Shown here piece by piece: positions 55,940-63,978 of a stretch of 64,000 bases of DNA. The position numbers were made by a program, and so were the translations under genes. The first letter of the stretch is position 1. Each line of letters starts with the position of its first letter. A model generated the notes under the pieces. That model was not told the origin of the DNA. It did no database searches and saw nothing but the letters and a program-made list of their open reading frames with translations. Origin of the DNA: Anaerolineales bacterium (lineage in GTDB: Bacteria > Chloroflexota > Anaerolineae > 4572-78 > J111); NCBI GenBank assembly GCA_020634855.1, contig JACKAU010000016.1, positions 1 through 64,000 on the forward strand. The letters are read 5' to 3'.

Positions 55940-58900
55940 ATGCTCCAGTCTTTATCCTCCAGGATAACCTCAACAATTATTCAGTCACTGTGGGTGGGGA
56001 ATAAACTCTCCCAGGTAGAAAAGCTGTCCATTGCCTCGTTTCTCTATCACGGGCATTCCTACCATCTTTACGCCTATGAGGCTATTCCCGACCTGCCTGA
56101 CGGAACGCTTTTGAAAGACGCCAACGAAATCATTCCGGAAAAAGAGATATTTACAACCCATAACGGTAGTTACGCTACCTTTTCAGAATTGTTCCGCTGG
56201 ACCCTGTTACGGAAAAAAGGCCATTACTGGGCTGATACCGATCTGGTCTGCCTAAAACCGTTTGATTTTGAAACGGATATTGTCTTCGGCCTTGAAAGTG
56301 AAGACTACGCCAACCCGTGCCTCATGAAATTCCCGCCCAACCATGCGTTGAGCCGGTTTATAGAAACCAGTTGCCGGAACCCTAATGACTTTCTGCCTTA
56401 TGACTCGCCCAAGGATAAACAACGAAAGTTGGAAAGAAGGCAATTGAATGAAGGCAAGGGGTTATTCTGGGGGGAGGCCGGCGGACCTTACGGATTTACG
56501 CGCGCGTTGAAACATTTTGGGATGCTCAATTTAGCCAAACCCTTCCTCTGTTTCTACCCCATCCACTACGGTAATTGGCGAGCTATATTCGAGCAAAGCT
56601 GGCCTGATGGCCTCGCTTCCTTTTCCGATTCCTACACAATCCACTTGTGGAACGAGATGATGAGACAGGACAGGCGTTTTGATAAAAACGCCACATTTCC
56701 CGAGTTTTCTTTGTTTGAGCAACTGAAACGTAAATACCTCTCTCCCCCAATCTTTTCGGGGAGTGAACTATCATTAAACCCAACCGGCACTGAGCAGGGC
56801 AGCCGGAAAAATGAAAGGAGTGCAAAAATGAAGATGAAAGCACAGCCCCTCTATGAACAGGCGGTTGACATCGCCCCGTCTCCGAAACAAAGCGCCTGGG
56901 CCACTGAGAACAAAACAGTCGCCGCCAATCTGGCTTTGAACAGCGCCGGTGAGCGTGGCTGGGATTTGCTGTGCCCCTATGCCGTTGAAGTCACCTGGAA
57001 CGGTGGCCCCAACCCGGAAGACATCGACATTCGGCTCGACCGGCCGCCGGACGATGCTCCGGCCTTTGTGCAGAGCTATCTGGGCCAGGGATTGCTGACC
57101 TTCTATCCCGGCTATCAAATCCAAATCGAAGGGCCGAATAGCCTGTGGGTCCGCGGCCCGATCAACCGGCCCAAAGCTGGTCTCTCTCCCCTGGAGCAGA
57201 TTGTCGATACGGCCTTGCTGCCGGTCACCATCAGCCTCACCTGGCAATTGACTCGGCCTGGCCAGACCATCCGTTTTGAAGCGGGCGAGCCGTTTGGAAC
57301 GCTTGTGCCTTATCCCACCCACTTTGCCGAACAGTTTGAATGGGAGGTCAGCGAACCGGACGAAGAGATCGAGGCCATGGAGCAAGCCTTAGACCAGTTG
57401 GTTGACAACCCGGCTCTCTACGACGTCTTCCAGCGCCTGGGGGCCACCAACGGCTCAGCCGCCGTGGCGGTCGCCCCCGCTGTGGTCGAGACCAAAGCCG
57501 ACGCCCGCCAGAACTGGGCGGCCCAACTCGTCGACCCGCCGCCGGTAAGCTGCATCTGTCCGGTTTATGGCCGGGTTGAACTGCTGGAGGAAGCGATCTA
57601 TTCCTTTTTACAGCAAGACTATCCCGGTCAAAAAGAGTTGATTGTCCTCAACGATTATGCCGGGCAAACGCTTGATTTCGATCATCCAGAGGTGCGGGTG
57701 GTCAACATCCCGCACCGCTTCAACTCCATCGGCGAGAAGTATAAGGCTGCTGTGGCGCTCTGTGCCCACGATCTCATCTTTGTCTGGCACGACGATGACA
57801 TCTATCTGCCCCACCGGCTTTCGTTTTCGGTGGCCAACTTCAATCAAGAGAAAGGCTTCTTCAAAGCCAACCGGGCCTGGATGTGGGAACAGGGTCACCT
57901 CAGCGGCCCGGAACAAAACCTGTTTCACGGCGGTAGTTGTTGGCGGCGGGAGTTGTTTGTTGAGACTCACGGTTATCCCCACATCAGCACCGGCTACGAT
58001 CTTGAATTTGAAGAACTCTGTCGCGACGAGCGACCGACCTCTTTCCAAATTCAGCCGATGGAGCCGGAAGATATCTACTATATCTATCGCTGGAACGGCA
58101 CCGGCTCCTACCATTTTAGCGTCATCGGCCAAAACGGGCATGCCTATCAGGATGTCGCCGCCTATGTTCAGCAACAGGTTGACCGGGGCAACATCAAGCA
58201 GGGGCGCATCACGCTCAAGCCCCATTGGCAAAGCGACTATCAAGCCCTGGTGCAGAGTTTTTTAGACAGCGATCAGGTCAAGCAATTTAAGAACACTGTG
58301 GAAGACGAAATCCCCTTTCCGCCCCCATTTCACGTCATTCCCCCGCCCCCACCGTTGGCCGATGACGCCATAGCCGGGCTGTTTCAGGGGACGTACCCGG
58401 CCAAGATCAGCGTCATCCTGCCCGCGGCCAACGAGTCGGTCCTGTTGCAGCGCACTGTTGAGCAGTTCGAAGCCACCCTGCCGGACAACAGCGAGATTAT
58501 TGTCGTCGATAACGGCTCTCATGATGGCTGTGCCGATTTCCTGGTGGCTGACCGGTCGGCAAACGTCCACTTAATTCAAACCACCGAGTCGCTCGGCGTG
58601 GCCGGAGCGCGCAATTGCGGCCTGGACCTGGCCCAGGGTGAGATTGTCGTTTTTGCCGATGCCCATATTGATCTGCCGGAACGGTGGTGGCAGCCCATGG
58701 TCGCCACGCTCAACCGGCCGGAGGTGGGCGTCGTCGGGCCGGGTATCGGCGTGATGGGCAGGCCGGAGCATTCCGTCTCTTACGGGCAATACATCACCTT
58801 CCCCAAATTGGGCGGCACATGGTGGTCGAAACAGCGGGATACCCCCTATCCCGCGCCATCCCTGGGCGGTGGGTTTATGGCCATGCGCCACGATACGCTC

Positions 58901-59275
58901 AAACAGGCCGGGGCCTTCGATGCCGGTATGCCCGAGTGGGGATCGGAGGATTTGGAACTGTGCATTCGCTATTGGCTGTTGGGGTATGAAGTTTGGGTTG
59001 TACCCGAGGTCACGGTACTGCATTACTTCCGCACCACCAACCCCAACAAAGCTCGGTGGCAGGTGGTTTCCCATAATCTGCTGCGGGTGGCTCTACTCCA
59101 CTTCAGCCACGACCGGCTGGCCCAGGTGATATCGGCCCTTAAAACCGATGCCAAATTTGGCGATGCGCTGGCCCTGGCCGCCGATAGCGATGTCTGGCAA
59201 CAGCGAGCCGACCTGGCCGCGCGCCGGGTGCGGGATGACGATTGGTTGTTTGAAACGTTCAAAGAAGGGAATTAA
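55940..59275 (+). CDS. Multidomain glycosyltransferase (GT32-like, GT2, GT2)
   Basis: 1111 residues, no signal peptide, so the catalytic domains face the cytoplasm. Residues about 10-270 form a GT32-like domain (LWVGNKLSQVEKLSIASFLY, and DTDLVCLKPF with the DxD metal motif). About 300-490 is a beta-rich linker module (WDLLCPYAVEVTWNGGPNPE). About 533-760 is the first GT2 domain (PPPVSCICPVYGRVELLEEA, FVWHDDDIYLPHRLSFSV). About 820-1111 is a second GT2 domain of a different branch (KISVILPAANESVLLQRTVE, ADAHIDLPERWW, MPEWGSEDLELCIRYWLLGY). It has AGGAGAGAACC before the ATG. The first GT2 domain is nearly repeated in the next gene and at 62420, implying a shared acceptor. Confidence 0.88.
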   Translation: MLQSLSSRITSTIIQSLWVGNKLSQVEKLSIASFLYHGHSYHLYAYEAIPDLPDGTLLKDANEIIPEKEIFTTHNGSYATFSELFRWTLLRKKGHYWADTDLVCLKPFDFETDIVFGLESEDYANPCLMKFPPNHALSRFIETSCRNPNDFLPYDSPKDKQRKLERRQLNEGKGLFWGEAGGPYGFTRALKHFGMLNLAKPFLCFYPIHYGNWRAIFEQSWPDGLASFSDSYTIHLWNEMMRQDRRFDKNATFPEFSLFEQLKRKYLSPPIFSGSELSLNPTGTEQGSRKNERSAKMKMKAQPLYEQAVDIAPSPKQSAWATENKTVAANLALNSAGERGWDLLCPYAVEVTWNGGPNPEDIDIRLDRPPDDAPAFVQSYLGQGLLTFYPGYQIQIEGPNSLWVRGPINRPKAGLSPLEQIVDTALLPVTISLTWQLTRPGQTIRFEAGEPFGTLVPYPTHFAEQFEWEVSEPDEEIEAMEQALDQLVDNPALYDVFQRLGATNGSAAVAVAPAVVETKADARQNWAAQLVDPPPVSCICPVYGRVELLEEAIYSFLQQDYPGQKELIVLNDYAGQTLDFDHPEVRVVNIPHRFNSIGEKYKAAVALCAHDLIFVWHDDDIYLPHRLSFSVANFNQEKGFFKANRAWMWEQGHLSGPEQNLFHGGSCWRRELFVETHGYPHISTGYDLEFEELCRDERPTSFQIQPMEPEDIYYIYRWNGTGSYHFSVIGQNGHAYQDVAAYVQQQVDRGNIKQGRITLKPHWQSDYQALVQSFLDSDQVKQFKNTVEDEIPFPPPFHVIPPPPPLADDAIAGLFQGTYPAKISVILPAANESVLLQRTVEQFEATLPDNSEIIVVDNGSHDGCADFLVADRSANVHLIQTTESLGVAGARNCGLDLAQGEIVVFADAHIDLPERWWQPMVATLNRPEVGVVGPGIGVMGRPEHSVSYGQYITFPKLGGTWWSKQRDTPYPAPSLGGGFMAMRHDTLKQAGAFDAGMPEWGSEDLELCIRYWLLGYEVWVVPEVTVLHYFRTTNPNKARWQVVSHNLLRVALLHFSHDRLAQVISALKTDAKFGDALALAADSDVWQQRADLAARRVRDDDWLFETFKEGN

Positions 59276-59279
59276 TAAG

Positions 59280-60071
59280 ATGAAAATAAACAGACCCCCA
59301 GTCAGTTGTATTTGCCTGACCTACGGCCGGCCTCACCTGTTAGAAGAAGCGATCTACGCTTTTCTCCGACAGGATTATGACGGCCAGAAAGAGCTGATCG
59401 TCTTGAATGATTACGCCCAGCAAACCCTGCTGTTCAACCACCCTGAAGTGCGCGTGATCAACGTGCCGCAACGCTTCCGAACCGTGGGCGAGAAGATGAA
59501 TGTGGCCGTGGCCCTGGCGACGCACAATTTACTCTTCGTTTGGGATGATGACGATATTTATCTACCCCACCGCCTTACTTTTTCGGTCGATAGGTTTGAG
59601 CCGGCCAAAGGTTACTTCAAACCGGATAAAGCCTGGGTGTTGGACAATGGGCGCCTGGAAGGCCCGAAAAAAAATCTGTTCCACGTCGGCAGTTGCTGGT
59701 CACGGCAGCGGTTTGATGCCGTACGCGGCTATGTGGCCGATGGTACCGGCTACGATTGGATCTTTGAGCAACGGCTAAAAGCCGCCTTTCCCGATGCCAT
59801 CCAACCCTACACCATCAAACCGGAGGAGATCTATTACCTTTACCGTTGGGGGGAAAGCGACTCCTATAACATGAGCGGCTTTGGCAGTTACCGGCAGGGC
59901 CAAAATGTCGGCCACGCCGATGTTGAGGCCTTTGTGGCCCAAAAGGCGCAGGCCGGCGAAATCCGGCAGGGCGTGATCCACGTGGAGCCACAGTGGAAAC
60001 AGGATTACCGGCAGCTTGTAGCTGATCACCTCAAAGCCCTGGCGCAGGCCGAGGCAGCGGTGCCTGGGTGA
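59280..60071 (+). CDS. Glycosyltransferase family 2 protein
   Basis: 263 residues from the ATG at 59280, five bases after the preceding stop, with GAAGGGA as ribosome site. It consists only of the GT2 module shared by its neighbours: PPVSCICLTYGRPHLLEEAI, YDGQKELIVLNDYAQQTLLF, FVWDDDDIYLPHRLTFSV with the DDD metal motif, SCWSRQRFDAVRGY, and YYLYRWGESDSYNMSGFG. It probably transfers a sugar from a nucleotide donor in the cytoplasm. It is clearly a duplicate of the modules at 57535 and 62420 and is in one operon with the large transferase. Confidence 0.88.
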   Translation: MKINRPPVSCICLTYGRPHLLEEAIYAFLRQDYDGQKELIVLNDYAQQTLLFNHPEVRVINVPQRFRTVGEKMNVAVALATHNLLFVWDDDDIYLPHRLTFSVDRFEPAKGYFKPDKAWVLDNGRLEGPKKNLFHVGSCWSRQRFDAVRGYVADGTGYDWIFEQRLKAAFPDAIQPYTIKPEEIYYLYRWGESDSYNMSGFGSYRQGQNVGHADVEAFVAQKAQAGEIRQGVIHVEPQWKQDYRQLVADHLKALAQAEAAVPG

Positions 60072-60176
60072 AACAGAGCGCTGTAACCCCTTGGTAACCG
60101 GTCATTGGGAATTAGGAGGCAGAGCAGTGGGAGGCGTTCTTGCCTTCTAATTTCTAGTGTCTAGGCCAGGTGCAAA

Positions 60177-60212
60177 TGACGGTAGGGCAAACTTAAGTTT
60201 GCCCTACCGTCA
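60177..60212. repeat. Perfect 36-bp palindrome (GGGCAAACTT type)
   Basis: The left arm ends GGTAGGGCAAACTT, the right arm begins AAGTTTGCCCTACC, and outer bases TGAC/GTCA extend it to 36 bp without mismatch. It lies between the GT2 gene and the PqqD-like gene. Its relative is the 28-bp palindrome at 51005. Confidence 0.92.
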
Positions 60213-60309
60213 CGATGAAAAAAGGAGGCGCCTATGTAGCAACCAAAGCTGTACTCTATGCCATGAAGTAGCCAATTAATTGATTATTGTAAAAAAAGGA
60301 GATTAATCT

Positions 60310-61059
60310 TTGAAACATCCTCTAAAAGTTACCTCGGTTCGCACCGAAGCAGTGGGCGAGGGGTTAGGGCTTTACGATCAGGCCCAAGGGAAGTCCTACG
60401 TCTTGAACGGCACCTCGGCCCTGGTATTTCAACACTGTGACGGTCAAACCAGTCAGCAGCAGTTAGCCAAACTGGTTCAACAAAAATTTAATGTCTCTTC
60501 CGCCCAAGCCGACCGGTTGACTTCACTGGCGCTGGCCGAACTCAATAAGGCCAAACTGCTCCAACCTGGCGGACCTCAAACACCAACCTACTCCCGCCGC
60601 GAGCTGCTCAAAGTTGGCCTGGCGGTTGGCCTGGCGTTGGGCTTGATGCCTGTTGTTTCCCAGATAACGCTGGCCGGAGTAGGCAGCGTCTTTCCGACGC
60701 TGCAATGTGTTGAAGACAACGGCGACGGCACCTATACCGCCTACTTCGGTTATATCAACGATTCTAATGAAGATGTGTCCATTCCCTATGATCCGTCACA
60801 TTCTAAAAACATGTTCACCTCCGAACCCAAATACCGGGGGCAGCCCGATACCTTCCTGCCGGGGACGCATGAGCATGTCTTTTCCGTGGTCTTCGACGGC
60901 AGCAAGATCACCTGGATGATCAAGGAAGACAACGCGGCTCGCCAAAAAGTTGATGCCGACGCTAACTCAGGCTGCGCCGTGCCGCCAACGACCACACCAC
61001 CGCCAACCACCACACCACCGCCAACCACCACACGAAATACAACCTCTTTGCCGATTTAG
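60310..61059 (+). CDS. PqqD-like domain protein with internal Tat-like signal and Thr/Pro tail
   Basis: 249 residues from a TTG with AGGAG upstream. Residues about 10-87 form a PqqD-like domain (GLGLYDQAQGKSYVLNGTSA, VFQHCDGQTSQQQLAKLV), a fold that binds precursor peptides. Then SRRELLKVG (95-103) and a hydrophobic stretch to about 120 resemble a Tat signal placed in the middle of the protein. A beta-rich domain follows (CVEDNGDGTYTAYFGYINDS, RGQPDTFLPGTHEHVFSVVF), as found in bacterial surface proteins. The tail PPTTTPPPTTTPPPTTT offers many hydroxyl acceptor sites. It is flanked by glycosyltransferase genes, so it may be their glycosylated product. Function not established. Confidence 0.75.
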   Translation: MKHPLKVTSVRTEAVGEGLGLYDQAQGKSYVLNGTSALVFQHCDGQTSQQQLAKLVQQKFNVSSAQADRLTSLALAELNKAKLLQPGGPQTPTYSRRELLKVGLAVGLALGLMPVVSQITLAGVGSVFPTLQCVEDNGDGTYTAYFGYINDSNEDVSIPYDPSHSKNMFTSEPKYRGQPDTFLPGTHEHVFSVVFDGSKITWMIKEDNAARQKVDADANSGCAVPPTTTPPPTTTPPPTTTRNTTSLPI

Positions 61060-61112
61060 TCATTGCATCCTTAAAAATGGTTTAGCCACTTGACTTAGGG
61101 TGGCTCACCATT

Positions 61113-61146
61113 AACCCGGCTTACGGCTTATCCCGTAAGCCGGGTT
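61113..61146 (+). terminator. Terminator after the PqqD-like gene
   Basis: A perfect 14-bp stem AACCCGGCTTACGG / CCGTAAGCCGGGTT with a 6-nt loop, followed by a short T-run. Placed 53 bp past the stop. Confidence 0.75.
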
Positions 61147-61192
61147 TAATCCACAACGCCGATAACGAAAAGCCGTAACCGGAAATGAACCG

Positions 61193-63196
61193 ATGAAACA
61201 ATGGAACACTATCAACCCCAATAATTCACTGCCCCAGGTCGGGTCAGCCGGTGCCTCGGCTGGTGTTAACCTGGCTTATCTCATCGTGGCTCATCACCAA
61301 CCCCATCATCTGGCCCGCCTCATCCAGGCCCTCAACCACGAGAATGCCTACTTTTTCATCCACATTGATCGGAAAGTCAATATCACGCCTTTCCAGCAAT
61401 GTATTCCCCCCGGCCCCAATATCACCTTTATTTCCAACCGGGTCAAGGTCTACTGGGCCGGTCTCAGTGTGGTTACGGCCACGCTGAGGCTGTTAGAGAC
61501 TGCTGTCAAAGCTGGGCTTGATTTTAGATATTACACCTTACTAAGCGGCAGTGATTACCCCATCAAACACAAGGATGAAATTTATACCCGGTTTCAACAA
61601 GCCGCAGACAGCCAATTTATCAGCGTCGGGTGTAAACTAACAAGGGAGTCTGGTCAGGAGTATTTCCGCAAGATTGAAAATTATCATCTTTTGCAAGACA
61701 CTTTTTTCTTTAATGCCAGAGCCACGCATCGCTTTATGGCTAGCCGTCAATGGATGCTGAAGCAGCTCTATCGCCTGACCAAGAAAATCCTGCCTAAGAG
61801 AACGGGTTATAAGGATTTGACGCCTTATATGGGCAGCATGTACTGGTCCCTAACCGCTAATTGTGTCCGCTTTATCCTGGATTTCGTAAAAAACGAGCCG
61901 GGGTATACACGCTTCCATCGCTTTGTCCATGCCCCCGACGAAATTTTCTTTCACACCTTGGTTAAACACTCGCCCTTTGCCGAGGCGATCACGCACGACT
62001 TCGAAAAACGAACACCCCCCGACAATATCCATCACGCCAATCACTTCATCGACTGGCAAGGGCTGCGCCAGCGAGACTATCTGACGCTCGATGAGCGCGA
62101 CTTCGAGGATTTACTGCGTTCCGAGGCCTGGTTTGCCCGTAAGTTTGATGAAGGCAAATCCGATAAGCTTTTAACACTCCTCGATGAGCAAGTGCATCAT
62201 ATTGAAATCGAACAAGTGAAAAGCGCCTGGCGACGCAATCATGAACCGGTTGAGTCTCGAACGATGATCATCCAGCGCAATCCGGACGGATGGGGCGGCA
62301 TCGCCGATGTAGCGATGGCATCGGCGCACGCGCAAGAAATCCAGCGTCCACAAGCCAGCGGCGAACCCATCGCCCTTGTCGCCGGCAACCGGTTCCGGCC
62401 TGCGCGACGCACCGATCCTCCCCCGGTCAGTTGCATCTGCCCAACCTATGGCCGCGTCGCGCTTCTTGAAGAAGCCATTTACTGCTTCCTACAGCAAGAC
62501 TATCCGGGACCGAAAGAACTGATTGTCTTAAATGATTACATGGCGCAAACGCTCATATTCGACCACCCCGAGGTGCGGGTGATCAACCTGCCCCAACGCT
62601 TCCGCACCATGGGCGAGAAACGTAATGCGGGTGTCGCTATGGCCTCGCACGACCTGCTCTTTCCTTGGGACGACGATGACATCTACTTGCCCCATCGCTT
62701 GAGCTATTCGGTGGCTAAATTTGAAGTTCAAAAGGGCTTCTTCAAACCCGGCCGGGGTTGGTTTTGGACCAATGGTCACTTAGATGGCCCGGTCGAGAAC
62801 CGGTTTCACACCAGCAGTTGTTGGTCGCGTAACCGTTTTGATGCGGTGCGAGGTTATGGCGCAGCCGGGTCCGGCGAGGACATGGTTTTTGAACAGCGAC
62901 TCGAGCGCCAATTTCCAGGCTCGACCCGCGTCGACGACATTCAGCCGGAAGCGATCTACTACATCTACCGTTGGAGCGGCACCGGCTCCTATCACCTGAG
63001 CCAGTTCGGTGACTACTGTCCGGGCAGCAACATTGGCCATCACCAAGTCGAGGCGTTCGTCCGGCAACAAGCCCGCCGGGGGGAGATCCGTCAGGGGCGC
63101 ATCACGTTGCAGCCACACTGGCGCACCGACTATCAGCAGTTGGTGTCCAACTACATCGCAACCCTAGCCGCCGAGCAAGTACCAGGGCGTTACTAG
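61193..63196 (+). CDS. Glycosyltransferase fusion, GT14-like and GT2
   Basis: 667 residues. The N-terminal domain (about 20-330) resembles core-2/I-branching GT14 enzymes: LAYLIVAHHQPHHLARLIQA, YFFIHIDRKVNITPF, YYTLLSGSDYPIKHKDEI, LTPYMGSMYWSLTANCVRFI and HAPDEIFFHTLV. The C-terminal domain (about 407-640) is the GT2 module shared with the two genes upstream (PPPVSCICPTYGRVALLEEA, PWDDDDIYLPHRLSYSV, SCWSRNRFDAVRGYG). It probably builds a branched glycan with the other transferases. The stop TAG lies inside the first palindrome of the repeat array that follows, so the 3' end of the gene is part of that array. Confidence 0.88.
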   Translation: MKQWNTINPNNSLPQVGSAGASAGVNLAYLIVAHHQPHHLARLIQALNHENAYFFIHIDRKVNITPFQQCIPPGPNITFISNRVKVYWAGLSVVTATLRLLETAVKAGLDFRYYTLLSGSDYPIKHKDEIYTRFQQAADSQFISVGCKLTRESGQEYFRKIENYHLLQDTFFFNARATHRFMASRQWMLKQLYRLTKKILPKRTGYKDLTPYMGSMYWSLTANCVRFILDFVKNEPGYTRFHRFVHAPDEIFFHTLVKHSPFAEAITHDFEKRTPPDNIHHANHFIDWQGLRQRDYLTLDERDFEDLLRSEAWFARKFDEGKSDKLLTLLDEQVHHIEIEQVKSAWRRNHEPVESRTMIIQRNPDGWGGIADVAMASAHAQEIQRPQASGEPIALVAGNRFRPARRTDPPPVSCICPTYGRVALLEEAIYCFLQQDYPGPKELIVLNDYMAQTLIFDHPEVRVINLPQRFRTMGEKRNAGVAMASHDLLFPWDDDDIYLPHRLSYSVAKFEVQKGFFKPGRGWFWTNGHLDGPVENRFHTSSCWSRNRFDAVRGYGAAGSGEDMVFEQRLERQFPGSTRVDDIQPEAIYYIYRWSGTGSYHLSQFGDYCPGSNIGHHQVEAFVRQQARRGEIRQGRITLQPHWRTDYQQLVSNYIATLAAEQVPGRY

Positions 63197-63730
63197 TAAC
63201 ACCTCTTGAATCACGGTGATTCGTCGCCCGTTACTAGTAACACCCCTTGAAGCACGGTGATTCGTCACCCGTTACTAGTAACACCCCTTGAATCACGGTG
63301 ATTCGTCACCCGTTACTAGTAACACCCCTGAATCACGGTGATTCGTCGCCCGTTACTAGTAACACCCTTTGAATCACGGTGATTCGTCGCCCGTTACTAG
63401 TAACGGCCCTGAATCACGGTGATTCGTCGCCCGTTACTAGTAACACCTCTTGAATCACGGTGATTCGTCGCCCGTTACTAGTAACGGCCTTTGATTTGCC
63501 GCCAATGAAGACCCGCTACTAGTAGAGGTCGATGATTGGCGGCAAATGAACAGCCTCTACTAGTAGAGGTCGATGATTGGCGGCAAATGAACAGCCTCTA
63601 CTAGTAGAGATCAACGATTGGCGATAAACCAACAGCCTCTACTAATAGAGGGCGACGATTGGCGGTAAATCAACAGCCTCTACTAGTAGAGGTCGACGAA
63701 TGGCGGTAAACCAACAACCTCTACTAGTAG
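63189..63730. repeat. Tandem array of 14 palindromes with interleaved dyads, period 40-41 bp
   Basis: Section A (63189-63485): eight copies of GTTACTAGTAAC at 63189, 63230, 63271, 63312, 63352, 63393, 63433 and 63474. Between them lie seven copies of GAATCACGGTGATTC (one with a mismatch). Section B (63516-63730): six copies of CTACTAGTAG, mostly extended to CCTCTACTAGTAGAGG (one CTACTAATAG), with a weaker dyad around ATTGGCGGCAAAT midway. The joining unit carries that B dyad in inverse orientation. Period and half-period (about 20.5 bp) are kept across the junction. No gene is present. Confidence 0.95.
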
Positions 63731-63833
63731 AGGCCGATGATGGGTACTCGATTAGATAGGAATGTGAGAGGAAGTCATCGCGCGGACTGATCCAGGCGAG
63801 GGCTGTACAAGCCGGTCAGCAACCACGGACAAA

Positions 63834-63887
63834 AATAATACTTTTCGGGTAATGTGGTTCCCCGGCGTCCGGCTTACACTAAGCGTG
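63834..63887 (+). promoter_or_regulatory. Promoter-like module with AATACTTTTCGGGTAATG box (copy 3)
   Basis: The box at 63834-63854 and, 40 bp after its start, TTACACTAAGCGTG (63874) reproduce the arrangement at 55525. The window ends in AAAGGAGAATTCTA, a ribosome site, so the module probably drives a gene starting just beyond 64000. Confidence 0.6.
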
Positions 63888-63917
63888 TTAAGGCTCTTAG
63901 TTTGAATGAAACTTTTG

Positions 63918-63978
63918 CCCTCACCCCCAACCCCTCTCCCTGAGGTAGAGGGGAGTCGCGTCAGCGACGGGGTGAGGG
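63918..63978. repeat. CCCTCACCCC / GGGGTGAGGG fold-back repeat
   Basis: A perfect 10-bp outer stem encloses CCCCTCTCCC and GAGGGGAG arms. It is a common dispersed bacterial hairpin and here sits in the leader of the gene beyond the window. An open frame antisense to it is not real. Confidence 0.75.

Noticed and set aside
63189..63730. CRISPR array
   Set aside because: Spacers are not unique: the sequences between palindromes repeat within each section, the short palindrome is not a CRISPR-type repeat, and no cas genes are present.
63189..63730. Integron attC array
   Set aside because: No gene cassettes lie between units, no integrase is seen, and the units are only 41 bp with no attC core sites.
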